This document shows positions 34,716 through 45,170 of a stretch of DNA of 64,000 nucleotides, piece after piece. The stretch lies in assembly GCF_002115805.1 (NCBI RefSeq), contig NZ_JFKC01000003.1, positions 62,001 to 126,000 on the forward strand, in the 5' to 3' direction. Each line of letters begins with the position of its first letter. Positions within the stretch are counted from its first letter, which is position 1. The notes under the pieces were generated by a model that worked only from the letters and a program-made list of their open reading frames with translations, had not been told where the DNA came from and did no database searches. This DNA is from Marivita geojedonensis. Its GTDB lineage: Bacteria; Pseudomonadota; Alphaproteobacteria; Rhodobacterales; Rhodobacteraceae. Position numbers and translations under genes: made by a program.

Positions 34716-34789
34716 TTTGCAGGCGTAACGATACAATTTGCAGTTTTGCAAATTGCAACTGACCTCATTTCCATAGTTTGCAAATTTGC
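34716..34789. promoter_or_regulatory. Cluster of PccR-type boxes in the pccB/MFS divergent promoter
   Basis: Matches are TTTGCAGG (34716-34723), TTTGCA (34737-34742) followed by TTTGCAAA (34745-34752) and TTGCAA (34753-34758), then TTTGCAAA (34777-34784) running into ATTTGC (to 34789). As I recall, the published PccR operator is two TTTGCAAA units with a short spacer. Confidence 0.8.
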
Positions 34790-34853
34790 TCATTTACGCT
34801 TGAGACGCTACCGCGCCTCAGTATGTTCGCCACAAAGCGAAAAGGGACGGTCC

Positions 34854-36386
34854 ATGAAAGACATTCTGCAAGAGTTGGAAACGCGCCGCGCCGATGCCCG
34901 TATGGGCGGCGGACAGAAACGCATCGATGCGCAGCACGCGCGGGGCAAGCTGACAGCGCGCGAGCGGGTCGAACTGCTGCTCGATGAGGGCAGCTTTGAA
35001 GAATACGATATGTTCGTGACCCATCGCTGTACCGATTTCGGGATGGAGAAGAACCGCCCCGCAGGCGATGGCGTGGTCACCGGCTGGGGTACGATCAATG
35101 GCCGGATGGTCTATGTGTTCAGCCAGGACTTCACTGTTCTGGGTGGATCGGTGTCGGCCACACATGCGATGAAGATCTGCAAAATCATGGATATGGCGAT
35201 GCAGAACGGCGCGCCGGTGATCGGGATCAACGACTCGGGTGGTGCGCGGATTCAGGAAGGCGTCGACAGCCTTGCGGGCTACGGCGAGGTGTTCCAGCGC
35301 AACATCATGGCGTCGGGTGTGGTGCCGCAGATCAGCGTGATCATGGGACCGTGCGCCGGTGGTGCCGTGTATTCGCCCGCGATGACCGACTTCATCTTCA
35401 TGGTGAAGGACAGCTCTTACATGTTCGTGACAGGTCCGGACGTGGTCAAGACCGTGACCAACGAGCATGTCACTGCCGAGGAACTGGGCGGCGCGACAAC
35501 GCACACGCGCAAGTCGTCCGTCGCCGATGGTGCGTTCGAAAACGATGTGGAAGCACTTGCCGAAGTGCGCCGACTGGTGGACTTCCTTCCGCTGAACAAC
35601 CGTCAACCCAGCCCGACGCGGCCGTTCTTCGACGATGTGGACCGGGTGGAGGATTCGCTCGACACGCTGGTGCCGGAGAACGCCAACACGCCTTACGACA
35701 TGAAGGAATTGATCCTCAAGATCGCGGACGAGGGCGATTTCTACGAAATTCAGGAAGACTTCGCCAAGAACATCATCACCGGCTTTGTCCGCCTCGAAGG
35801 GCAGACCGTGGGTGTGGTGGCGAACCAGCCGATGGTGCTGGCCGGTGTTCTGGACATCGACAGCGCCCGCAAGGCTGCACGGTTCGTGCGCTTCTGCGAC
35901 TGCTTCGGGATTCCGATCCTGACGCTGGTGGACGTGCCGGGCTTCCTGCCGGGCACCAGCCAGGAATACAACGGCGTCATCAAGCACGGCGCGAAACTGC
36001 TCTTTGCCTATGGCGAAGCGACAGTGCCGAAGGTGACGGTGATTACCCGCAAAAGCTATGGCGGCGCTTACGTGGTTATGGCGTCCAAGCACCTGCGTGC
36101 GGATGTGAACTATGCGTGGCCGACCTCGGAGATTGCGGTGATGGGGGCCAAGGGTGCCACCGAGATCATTCACCGTGCCGATGCGGGCAATCCGGAGAAG
36201 ATCGCGGCGCACACCCAGGAATACGAGGACCGCTTTGCCAACCCGTTCGTGGCGGCAGAGCGTGGCTTCATCGACGAGGTGATCCAGCCGCGCAGCACGC
36301 GCAAGCGGGTGGCCCGTGCGTTCGCCGCGCTGCGGTCGAAGCAGCAGTCGATGCCGTGGAAGAAGCACGACAACATTCCGTTGTGA
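34854..36386 (+). CDS. pccB: Propionyl-CoA carboxylase beta subunit (PccB)
   Basis: This 510-residue carboxyltransferase subunit moves CO2 from biotin to propionyl-CoA, giving methylmalonyl-CoA. Visible motifs are [31 protein letters not shown] (17-47), [28 protein letters not shown] and [24 protein letters not shown]. The start at 34854 follows AAAAGGGA and gives the exact usual family length. It pairs with pccA 1.9 kb downstream, separated by four small genes. Confidence 0.96.
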   Translation: MKDILQELETRRADARMGGGQKRIDAQHARGKLTARERVELLLDEGSFEEYDMFVTHRCTDFGMEKNRPAGDGVVTGWGTINGRMVYVFSQDFTVLGGSVSATHAMKICKIMDMAMQNGAPVIGINDSGGARIQEGVDSLAGYGEVFQRNIMASGVVPQISVIMGPCAGGAVYSPAMTDFIFMVKDSSYMFVTGPDVVKTVTNEHVTAEELGGATTHTRKSSVADGAFENDVEALAEVRRLVDFLPLNNRQPSPTRPFFDDVDRVEDSLDTLVPENANTPYDMKELILKIADEGDFYEIQEDFAKNIITGFVRLEGQTVGVVANQPMVLAGVLDIDSARKAARFVRFCDCFGIPILTLVDVPGFLPGTSQEYNGVIKHGAKLLFAYGEATVPKVTVITRKSYGGAYVVMASKHLRADVNYAWPTSEIAVMGAKGATEIIHRADAGNPEKIAAHTQEYEDRFANPFVAAERGFIDEVIQPRSTRKRVARAFAALRSKQQSMPWKKHDNIPL

Positions 36387-36396
36387 TCGGAACTGA

Positions 36397-36416
36397 GGTG
36401 CGTGTGCGCACGCACC
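36397..36416 (+). repeat. GGTGCGTG hairpin repeat after pccB
   Basis: GGTGCGTG (36397-36404) pairs with CACGCACC (36409-36416) around TGCG, ten bases after the pccB stop and just before the GGGAGGAGG site of the next gene. It resembles short dispersed hairpins common in Rhodobacterales intergenic DNA. Confidence 0.45.
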
Positions 36417-36435
36417 CTACGGGAGGAGGTCATCT

Positions 36436-36843
36436 GTGGCGAGAGGTGGAGCTTGGCAGCATCTGACAGCGGGCGCTCTGGCGCTTGGCGGGACAGCTGC
36501 GTTCGCCGCCGATGACCTGCTTCCTGTTCCGTCCGGCCAGCCGGTCAGCTTCCAGGAAATGCTCTGGGACCGGCCCGGCGGGGGGCTGATCTACCGCTTC
36601 CGGTTTGTTGCGCCCGAGATCGGGCAGGATGGCCGGGAATACGAGGATGTGGAAGTCGACATGCATCATCTGTGCGAAACCTTCGCCATACCGCGCCTTG
36701 CCGAGACCGGGCCGAAGCCCAGTCAGATCGTGATTTCCTTTGGTCAGGAAGAGACCGAATTCGGCGTCGCCAACGAAGACGTCATCCAGTTTTTCGAGGC
36801 GTATCGCGTCGAAGACGGAACCTGCATCTTGGAGTTTTTCTGA
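36436..36843 (+). CDS. Predicted secreted protein of unknown function (DUF6497-like) after pccB
   Basis: The 135-residue product starts at GTG 36436, six bases after a GGGAGGAGG site. A signal peptide reads to about AAFAADDL. The mature part is acidic with PGGGLIYRFRFVAPEIG and a paired-cysteine layout (Cys in HHLCETF and DGTCILEFF), suggesting a small periplasmic disulfide protein. It looks like the short protein often found between pccB and pccA in roseobacters; the DUF number is from memory. No function can be assigned. Confidence 0.7.
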   Translation: MARGGAWQHLTAGALALGGTAAFAADDLLPVPSGQPVSFQEMLWDRPGGGLIYRFRFVAPEIGQDGREYEDVEVDMHHLCETFAIPRLAETGPKPSQIVISFGQEETEFGVANEDVIQFFEAYRVEDGTCILEFF

Positions 36844-37057
36844 TGCGTCCACAATATGTTGCGGCACACAGTTCAAGCCCGAACCGGTTTGAGTCTTTTG
36901 CGTCACAGGGGCGCGATGTTGCGGGCTGTGGATATCTTTTCGCCCCCGTTTCAGGGTATTCTGAGGCCGACTGCACCCAAGCAGTCATTACCTCGAACCG
37001 AGGACAGGCAGGACCAGCAGGTCTTGTTGGGTCCTTTGAACCTGACAGGAGAACAAG

Positions 37058-37204
37058 ATGTCCAAGAGCATCAAGCTTCTTGCCGCAGTCGGTCTTTTTG
37101 CAGTCCTGTCCGCGTGCGGACAGAAGCAGGCCGAAGAAGAGTTTGTGGTTATCGACCCTGAGCCGATCAGCCACGAGCCCGCGTACACAGGCAAGTACAA
37201 GTAA
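37058..37204 (+). CDS. Small lipoprotein, 48 residues
   Basis: The frame starts at ATG 37058 with AGGAGAAC before it and encodes MSKSIKLLAAVGLFAVLSAC, a clear lipoprotein signal with lipobox LSAC (Cys20). A short acidic mature part of 29 residues follows (EEEFVVIDPEP). A terminator (37214-37241) follows the stop. Ribosome site, lipobox and terminator together make it a convincing gene despite its size. The role is unknown. Confidence 0.75.
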   Translation: MSKSIKLLAAVGLFAVLSACGQKQAEEEFVVIDPEPISHEPAYTGKYK

Positions 37205-37213
37205 CCTTGAAAC

Positions 37214-37241
37214 GGGGCGGGCAGAGGCGTCCGCCCCCTTT
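37214..37241 (+). terminator. Terminator after the 48-residue lipoprotein
   Basis: GGGGCGG (37214-37220) pairs with CCGCCCC (37231-37237), followed by CTTTTC. The loop is 10 bases. Confidence 0.65.
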
Positions 37242-37267
37242 TCCCGATCGCTTCGCGGGGGTGTCCC

Positions 37268-37627
37268 ATGCTGAAGCATCGCGGCTTTCCGGGGCGGCTT
37301 CCCGGTACGGATTTCCAGTTCGTCATTCGCAGACCGAACCCCAAGGGGGTGACGCCGCTGATCAAGCGCGAGCGGTACCGCGACCGCAAGGCCGTGGATC
37401 GCAAGGCCGACACGGCTTTCATGGCGGCACTTTGGGCGCATTTCGGGGATGAACCCTTTGAGCGGGGCAATCTCGATGCCGGGCGACTGAGCTGGCTCTT
37501 CGGGCGCGAAGTGCTGCCCTATGACGACCCGTTCGATCCTGTCAGCTATGAAGCTCTGCTGATCATCAACGAGCCCGTGGCGCGGGCGTCGTTCCCCGAA
37601 GCCTTCGACGATGGGGAATGGGCGTGA
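37268..37627 (+). CDS. Conserved-looking hypothetical protein, 119 residues
   Basis: The product starts at ATG 37268 and is soluble with no signal peptide. It is rich in Arg/Lys early (RRPNPKGVTPLIKRERYRDRK) and ends with a compact domain (LLIINEPVARASFPEAFDD). Codon use matches the neighbouring genes, which argues for a real gene, but I recognise no family. It sits between the small lipoprotein and an orphan terminator in the pcc locus. Confidence 0.55.
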   Translation: MLKHRGFPGRLPGTDFQFVIRRPNPKGVTPLIKRERYRDRKAVDRKADTAFMAALWAHFGDEPFERGNLDAGRLSWLFGREVLPYDDPFDPVSYEALLIINEPVARASFPEAFDDGEWA

Positions 37628-37964
37628 TGTTGCTGACGGTGCTGAGGAATGCGCGGGAAAAGGCCGATACCTTGGGTTGTGCAACATCCAAGATTGACGC
37701 GTTACGCGGTTCTGACACTGTGGACATGTTCCTAGTGACATGGCGTTGGCAGATTGCGCCAGTTGTTCACCGTTACCCTTCCCCTGTCGGGCGTCTTGGT
37801 CATACCCCATGCCAAGCGCCCGACTTTTTGCGTTCTGAAACAGGATGTTACAGTTTAAGGCAAGGTTTTGCCCAATCGCGCGGGTTTTCCGCTGAGGGCT
37901 GGAACCGGGCCGCGATCCGGGGTGTTACTGCTCTTCAGGCAACGACCTGCAAAGGAGCAGACAG
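37628..37964 (+). other. 337-base gap with an internal intrinsic terminator; possible small RNA or long 3' UTR
   Basis: No convincing gene is seen. The main feature is the terminator at 37786-37829. TTGACG at 37694-37699 could be a -35, but no -10 at normal spacing is evident. Confidence 0.4.
37786..37829 (+). terminator. Strong intrinsic terminator 159 bases after the preceding stop
   Basis: GTCGGGCG (37786-37793) and CTTGG (37795-37799) pair with CCAAG (37812-37816) and CGCCCGAC (37817-37824), a 13-bp stem with one bulged T, followed by five Ts (37825-37829). Confidence 0.8.
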
Positions 37965-38180
37965 ATGGACACTCACAACATCAAACCGGCATCGGCTTTT
38001 GCCCTCGTTGCGCTGCTGGGCCTCGCGGCCTGTGGCGACACTCTTGGGGAACAGGTGCTGCTTGGCGGCGCGGCGGGCGGCGGGACAGCCGCGGCAGCCG
38101 GAGGCGACCCGCTCACGGGGGCAGCTGTCGGAGCTGCGGCCAATGTCGCCTATTGCCAAACCTATCCGGAACGCTGCTGA
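37965..38180 (+). CDS. Small glycine/alanine-rich lipoprotein, 71 residues
   Basis: ATG 37965 follows AAAGGAG. The N-terminus has a lipoprotein signal with lipobox LAAC (Cys23). The mature part is a Gly/Ala-rich segment (LLGGAAGGGTAAAAGG, DPLTGAAVGAAANVAYC) resembling glycine-zipper lipoproteins, ending with a second cysteine pair (YCQTYPERC). A strong terminator follows at 38214. It is likely anchored at the envelope; the role is unknown. Confidence 0.75.
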   Translation: MDTHNIKPASAFALVALLGLAACGDTLGEQVLLGGAAGGGTAAAAGGDPLTGAAVGAAANVAYCQTYPERC

Positions 38181-38213
38181 CGCATCGGGCCACCACTCTT
38201 CCATTCGAAATGC

Positions 38214-38247
38214 GACCGTCCGGGCTTGCCGCCCGGGCGGTCTTTTT
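38214..38247 (+). terminator. Intrinsic terminator upstream of pccA
   Basis: Bases 38214-38225 pair with 38231-38242 (12 bp, one G-U) around TTGCC and are followed by TTTTT (38243-38247). pccA therefore needs its own promoter or read-through. Confidence 0.9.
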
Positions 38248-38306
38248 CATGCCATCGCTGCGGGACATGTCCCGGGCCAAGAAAAGACTGACGGAAAGGG
38301 ACAGAC

Positions 38307-40307
38307 ATGTTCGACAAGATCCTGATTGCCAACCGAGGCGAGATTGCCTGCCGGGTGATCAAGACCGCCCGCAAGATGGGCATCAAGACCGTGGCGATTT
38401 ATTCGGACGCCGACAAGCACGCGCTGCATGTCGAAATGGCAGACGAGGCGGTACATATCGGCCCGCCGCCGGCGAACCAGTCCTATATCGTCATCGACAA
38501 GGTGATGGACGCGATCAAGCAGACGGGCGCACAGGCGGTGCATCCGGGCTACGGCTTCCTGTCGGAGAACCCGAAGTTTGCCGAGGCGCTTGAGGCTGCG
38601 GGCGTTGCCTTCATCGGACCGCCGAAAGGGGCGATCGAGGCGATGGGGGACAAGATCACCTCCAAGAAGATTGCGCAGGAGGCCAAGGTGTCCACCGTGC
38701 CGGGCTACATGGGTCTGATCGAGGATGCCGAAGAGGCGGTGAAGATCTCGAACGAGATCGGCTACCCGGTGATGATCAAGGCCTCCGCCGGCGGTGGCGG
38801 CAAGGGCATGCGGATCGCGTGGAACGACACCGAGGCGCGCGAGGGCTTCCAGTCGTCCAAGAACGAGGCTGCAAACAGCTTTGGCGATGACCGGATCTTC
38901 ATCGAAAAGTTCGTCACCCAGCCGCGTCACATCGAGATCCAGGTGCTGTGCGATGCGCATGGCAACGGGATCTACCTGAACGAGCGGGAATGTTCGATCC
39001 AGCGCCGCAACCAGAAGGTGGTTGAAGAAGCGCCGTCGCCCTTCCTTGACGAGGCCACCCGCAAGGCGATGGGCGAACAGTCGGTCGCTCTGGCCAAGGC
39101 GGTGGGATACGCCAGCGCGGGCACGGTGGAATTCATCGTCGATGGCGAGAAGAACTTCTACTTCCTCGAGATGAACACCCGTCTTCAGGTGGAACACCCG
39201 GTGACAGAACTGATCACCGGTGTCGATCTGGTCGAACAGATGATCCGCGTTGCCAATGGTGAGCCGCTGACGATCACGCAGGACGATGTGAAAATCAACG
39301 GCTGGGCCATCGAGAACCGCCTTTACGCCGAAGACCCGTATCGCGGCTTCCTGCCGTCGATCGGTCGTCTGACCCGGTACCGCCCGCCGGCAGAGGGGGA
39401 ACTCGGTGCGGGTTTGGTGCGCAATGACACCGGCGTCTACGAAGGCGGTGAGATCAGCATGTATTACGACCCCATGATCGCCAAGCTCTGCACCTGGGCG
39501 CCGAGCCGGGGCGAGGCCATCGAGGTGATGCGCACGGCGCTCGACAGTTTCGAGGTCGAGGGCATCGGACACAACCTGCCGTTCCTGTCAGCGGTGATGG
39601 ACCACCCGAAATTCATCTCGGGTGACATGACCACGGCCTTTATCGCCGAGGAATACCCCGACGGATTTGAGGGCGTTACGCTGGACGACGACGCTCTGCG
39701 CGGTATCGCGGCGGCCTGTGCGGCGATGAACCGGGTTGCCGAAATCCGGCGGACCCGTATCACCGGAACGCTCGACAACCACGAGCGCCATGTCGGTGAA
39801 GACTGGAACGTCGCACTGCAGGGGCAGGATTTCGACGTGACCATCGCGGCGGATCATGGCGGGTCGACCGTCACGTTCACCGATGGGTCGGAGATCCGCG
39901 TGAGCGGTGACTGGACGCCAGGGGATCAGCTTGCCCGCATGACGGTCAACGGTGCGCCTTTGGTGATGAAGGTCGGCAAAATACCGGGCGGGTTCCGTAT
40001 CCGGTCGCGCGGGGCCGAGTTGAAGGTCCATGTCCGTACGCCGCGTCAGGCGGAACTTGCCCGCAAGATGCCCGAGAAGGTTCCACCGGACACCTCCAAG
40101 ATGCTTCTCTGTCCGATGCCGGGTCTGATCGTGAAGGTCGACGTGGAAGAGGGACAGGAAGTGCAGGAAGGTCAGGCGCTGTGCACTGTCGAGGCGATGA
40201 AGATGGAAAACATCCTGCGCGCCGAACGCAAAGGCGTCGTCTCCAAGATCAACGCGGCGGCTGGCGACAGTCTTGCCGTGGACGACGTGATCATGGAGTT
40301 CGAATAA
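38307..40307 (+). CDS. pccA: Propionyl-CoA carboxylase alpha subunit, biotin carboxylase + carrier (PccA)
   Basis: The 666-residue protein starts MFDKILIANRGEIACRVIKTARKMG. It contains the biotin carboxylase ATP-grasp motif ASAGGGGKGMRIA (about 157-169) and FLEMNTRLQVEHPVTE (catalytic region). It ends with a biotin carrier domain whose EAMKMEN puts biotin on Lys632. It carboxylates biotin with ATP and bicarbonate; PccB transfers the CO2 to propionyl-CoA. The length is normal for Rhodobacterales PccA. A terminator precedes it, so it is not simply co-transcribed with pccB. Confidence 0.96.
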   Translation: MFDKILIANRGEIACRVIKTARKMGIKTVAIYSDADKHALHVEMADEAVHIGPPPANQSYIVIDKVMDAIKQTGAQAVHPGYGFLSENPKFAEALEAAGVAFIGPPKGAIEAMGDKITSKKIAQEAKVSTVPGYMGLIEDAEEAVKISNEIGYPVMIKASAGGGGKGMRIAWNDTEAREGFQSSKNEAANSFGDDRIFIEKFVTQPRHIEIQVLCDAHGNGIYLNERECSIQRRNQKVVEEAPSPFLDEATRKAMGEQSVALAKAVGYASAGTVEFIVDGEKNFYFLEMNTRLQVEHPVTELITGVDLVEQMIRVANGEPLTITQDDVKINGWAIENRLYAEDPYRGFLPSIGRLTRYRPPAEGELGAGLVRNDTGVYEGGEISMYYDPMIAKLCTWAPSRGEAIEVMRTALDSFEVEGIGHNLPFLSAVMDHPKFISGDMTTAFIAEEYPDGFEGVTLDDDALRGIAAACAAMNRVAEIRRTRITGTLDNHERHVGEDWNVALQGQDFDVTIAADHGGSTVTFTDGSEIRVSGDWTPGDQLARMTVNGAPLVMKVGKIPGGFRIRSRGAELKVHVRTPRQAELARKMPEKVPPDTSKMLLCPMPGLIVKVDVEEGQEVQEGQALCTVEAMKMENILRAERKGVVSKINAAAGDSLAVDDVIMEFE

Positions 40308-40408
40308 TCAATGACCCTTGCCTGCGCGATATCACGCCACATGGGCACCGGTTCGACTGGTGCTCCCATGGGGATGTCGGGCAGGCTGTCCGGCTGCGGG
40401 ATCAGGAC

Positions 40409-40888
40409 TCAGAGGCCCGATGCCCGGCGGTCGCGGATTTCCTGCTGCCGGATCGGCATCTTGTCGATGGAACGGGTCAGCTCTCGCACGCTCCACGGCA
40501 GGGGTTTGCGCAGTTTGACCTGCCCATCCTTGCCGATCAGCGCCAGCATGAAGCCCCGGGGGCGCAGCTTCGTGCGCACATCGGTCTGTGCGGCCGGATC
40601 GGTGTCCGTGATGACCACGACATCGCGTTCGCGCAATTCGTCCAGTTCGCGGGTCAGGTATTGCATCTGTTGGATGAAGAGCGGGTCCGCCGGGGAATTT
40701 GCAAAGACCAGCACAGGGCGGGCGATCCAGAGATATTCATCAAGATTGACGTCTTTGGCATCGAAAATCACCTGCACCTCTTCCGCTTCCGCCTGCACGG
40801 AGGTGTCCGCAGCGTTTGCGGACAGAGGTAGGATCGCTGCGGCAAGCGCCAGAATGAGTGGTCTGAATGTCTTCATATTCCAAAACAT
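40409..40888 (-). CDS. Secreted DUF4174-type protein between pccA and mcm
   Basis: The 159-residue product has a signal peptide (LILALAAAILPLSANAA). The DUF4174 core reads YLWIARPVLVFANSPADPLFIQQMQYL with RDVVVITDTDP and KPLPWSVRELTRSIDKMPIRQQE. The fold is thioredoxin-like but lacks a CxxC pair. The start at 40888 (MFWNMKTF) has GAAG upstream; ATG 40876 is the alternative. It is antisense to the surrounding propionate genes. Function unknown, probably periplasmic. Confidence 0.8.
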   Translation of the reverse strand: MFWNMKTFRPLILALAAAILPLSANAADTSVQAEAEEVQVIFDAKDVNLDEYLWIARPVLVFANSPADPLFIQQMQYLTRELDELRERDVVVITDTDPAAQTDVRTKLRPRGFMLALIGKDGQVKLRKPLPWSVRELTRSIDKMPIRQQEIRDRRASGL

Positions 40889-41130
40889 AGTGCGGGCTTC
40901 TTCCAATGCGAAGGGGCCGCTGCACAGCCACGTACAAAATTTCGGCATTCAGCCGGGCGACCGTACGAAGAGGGCGTGATGCAGGAACAGACGCATACCG
41001 ATCAACCGGGCAGCCGCAGGGGGCTGCCCATCGGGGCCGTGCATGGGCCGGCACCGCTACGAACACACCATGCCGCGATCCGCTGCACATGCGGATCCGG
41101 CTTTGACGAGAACCAGAGGACCACATCACG

Positions 41131-43260
<2,130 letters not shown>

Positions 43261-43274
43261 TCTGAAGGCGCGCG

Positions 43275-43315
43275 GACGCGTCCACGCGTCTGCGATTTTC
43301 CGTTGACGGAAAATC
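43275..43315. repeat. Two-dyad palindromic element, copy B
   Basis: GACGCGT (43275-43281) pairs with ACGCGTC (43284-43290). GATTTTCCGT (43294-43303) pairs with ACGGAAAATC (43306-43315) around TG. It starts 14 bases after the mutase stop. Confidence 0.7.
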
Positions 43316-43337
43316 CGTGGCATGTGTCGATGTACGT

Positions 43338-43958
43338 ATGGACTTCGAACTCGATCATATCGCGGTGGCTGGCGAGACGCTGGCCGATGCCGTTGAACAC
43401 TCCGAAGCGGTGCTGGGTGTGCCGCTTCTTCCCGGCGGGCAGCACAGCCATTTCGCCACCCACAACCAGCTTCTCGGGCTCGAGGACGGACTTTATTTCG
43501 AGGCCATCGCCATCGACCCGTCGCAGCCGACGCCAGCGTTCCCGCGCTGGTTCGGGCTGGATGAGTTCCGGGGTGCGGCGCGACTCGACAAATGGATCAT
43601 CCGCTGTTCGGACATCGCAGCAGCGCAGGATGCGTTTCCCGAAGCCGGAGCGCCGGTTCGGCTGTCTCGGGGCCATCTGAGCTGGACGATGCTTGTGCCG
43701 CGCGATGGCCGCTTGCCGTTTGGCGGGCAGTTTCCGGCGATCATTCAATGGCATACCGATACCCCTCCGGGGCAGACTCTGTCCTCGTCCGGGCTGCGCC
43801 TGCGCAGCCTGACGGTGTCGGGTCCGGATGCACATGCTCTGGCTGAACGGCTTTCTCCTGCGTTTCGGGACGCGCGTGTTCGGTTCGAAACGGCAGACGA
43901 CCGGGAATTGGTTGCGGAGTTCACCGCGCCGGACGGCACGTCGCTGGTGCTCAGATGA
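43338..43958 (+). CDS. VOC-superfamily protein (glyoxalase-like domain)
   Basis: The 206-residue protein begins MDFELDHIAVAGETLADAVEHSEAVLGVPLLPGGQHSHFATHNQLL (about 46 residues), the Glyoxalase_3-like pattern with an early metal-candidate His. It also has LYFEAIAIDP and ends FTAPDGTSLVLR. The superfamily covers isomerases, dioxygenases and resistance proteins, so the reaction is not assignable. An upstream GTG (43317) is in frame. Its stop overlaps the next gene as ATGA. Confidence 0.8.
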   Translation: MDFELDHIAVAGETLADAVEHSEAVLGVPLLPGGQHSHFATHNQLLGLEDGLYFEAIAIDPSQPTPAFPRWFGLDEFRGAARLDKWIIRCSDIAAAQDAFPEAGAPVRLSRGHLSWTMLVPRDGRLPFGGQFPAIIQWHTDTPPGQTLSSSGLRLRSLTVSGPDAHALAERLSPAFRDARVRFETADDRELVAEFTAPDGTSLVLR

Positions 43959-44434
43959 TCATCCGTCCGGGGCGACCCGAGGATGCGGCGCCACTGACGG
44001 CGATCCTGAACGATGTGATCGACAACACGACCATCACCTTTACCTCGGACCGGAAGACCGAAGCGATGGTCCGTGACGACATCGCGTCGCGTGGCCCGGC
44101 CTATCAGGTTGTCGAGATCGATGGCGTTGCCGCGGGCTACGCGAGTTTCTTCCCGTTTCGCAGCGGTCCTGGGTATGCTTGGACGAAAGAACATTCCATA
44201 GCGCTGGGGCAGGGTGCGCGGGGTCAGGGTGCCGGACGAGCCCTGATGACGGCTCTGGAAGAGGTTGCGCGCGGGGAGGGGGTGCATTCCCTCATCGCCG
44301 GTGTCAGTGGCGAAAACCCGTCCGGCCGCGCGTTTCATGTGGCAATCGGATTTGTCGAAGTCGCCACTCTGCCCGAGGTGGGGTTCAAGTTCGGGCGCTG
44401 GATCGACCTTGTGCTGATGCAGAAAAAGCTCTGA
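43955..44434 (+). CDS. GNAT acetyltransferase of the phosphinothricin/methionine-sulfoximine type
   Basis: The 159-residue GNAT starts MIIRPGRPEDAAPLTAILNDVIDNTT. The acetyl-CoA pyrophosphate loop is GQGARGQGAGRALM (Q/RxxGxG/A). Other conserved parts are YAWTKEHSIAL and SGRAFHVAIGFVEVATLPEVGFKFGRWIDLVLMQK, the pat/bar subfamily C-terminus. Members acetylate phosphinothricin, methionine sulfoximine or similar amino acids. It is translationally coupled to the VOC gene. Confidence 0.9.
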   Translation: MIIRPGRPEDAAPLTAILNDVIDNTTITFTSDRKTEAMVRDDIASRGPAYQVVEIDGVAAGYASFFPFRSGPGYAWTKEHSIALGQGARGQGAGRALMTALEEVARGEGVHSLIAGVSGENPSGRAFHVAIGFVEVATLPEVGFKFGRWIDLVLMQKKL

Positions 44435-44476
44435 TGCCGCACTGACAATTTGCGTGCTCTGCCATAGACTGAAGGC

Positions 44477-45160
44477 ATGTCGATCTGGACACGCATTGCG
44501 GACGCCGTTTCGGCCCTTGCCTCGGGCGAGGGCCTGGCTGCGGTGTTCGACCGGCTGCGGACGCCACCGGAAAAGACCGTGGCGTTTACCATTGCCGTGA
44601 TCGCCCTGTCGGCCAAGATGGCGAAGGCTGACGGGCTTGTGACCCGTGACGAGGTCATGGCCTTTCGCGAGGTGTTTCACATTCCGCCCGAGGACGAGGC
44701 GGGTGCGGCACGCGTGTTCAACCTTGCGCGTCAGGACGTGGCCGGATTCGAGGATTATGCCAAACGCATTCGCGCGATGTTCGGACAGGATCAGGGTACG
44801 CTTTGCGATCTGATGGAAGGTCTGTTTCATATCGCGATGGCTGATGGCACCTATCATCCGGGCGAAGATGCGTTCCTGCTGCGGGTGGCTGAAATCTTCG
44901 AACTGCCGGAAAGTTCGTTCCGCCGCCTCAGAACGCGCTTTGTGCCCGATGCCGCACCCGACCCCTATGACGTGCTTGGGGTCTCGCCGGATATGCCGCT
45001 TTCGGAAATCCGCTCTGCGTGGCGTCAACTGGTGCGCGACAGCCATCCGGACCGGATGATCGCCCGTGGGGTGCCGGAGGAGGCGGTCAAGCTGTCGGAG
45101 CGTCGTCTCATCGATATCAACCGCGCCTGGGAGGAAATCGCGGCGCGGGAGCACGCCTGA
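44477..45160 (+). CDS. TerB-DnaJ protein (DjlA-like)
   Basis: The 227-residue protein has an N-terminal TerB-like helical domain (about 30-150, with IALSAKMAKADGLVTRDEV and LFHIAMADGTYHPGED). A C-terminal J-domain (about 163-225) has the essential HPD in VRDSHPDRM. This is the DjlA arrangement without its usual N-terminal membrane helix. It probably stimulates DnaK ATPase for some envelope or stress-related clients. The EEP-family gene follows after 10 bases. Confidence 0.9.
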   Translation: MSIWTRIADAVSALASGEGLAAVFDRLRTPPEKTVAFTIAVIALSAKMAKADGLVTRDEVMAFREVFHIPPEDEAGAARVFNLARQDVAGFEDYAKRIRAMFGQDQGTLCDLMEGLFHIAMADGTYHPGEDAFLLRVAEIFELPESSFRRLRTRFVPDAAPDPYDVLGVSPDMPLSEIRSAWRQLVRDSHPDRMIARGVPEEAVKLSERRLIDINRAWEEIAAREHA

Positions 45161-45170
45161 AGCGGCACGG

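Noticed and set aside
33429-34793. 454-codon frame overlapping the MFS gene on the same strand
   Set aside because: Different reading frame from the 12-helix transporter; its product lacks membrane helices and family motifs.
37618-38325. 235-codon frame across the gap before pccA
   Set aside because: It runs through a strong terminator, the small lipoprotein gene and a second terminator in another frame.
40698-40705. TTTGCAAA as a PccR site for methylmalonyl-CoA mutase
   Set aside because: It is inside the antisense DUF4174 coding region, about 430 bases from the mutase start, and single.
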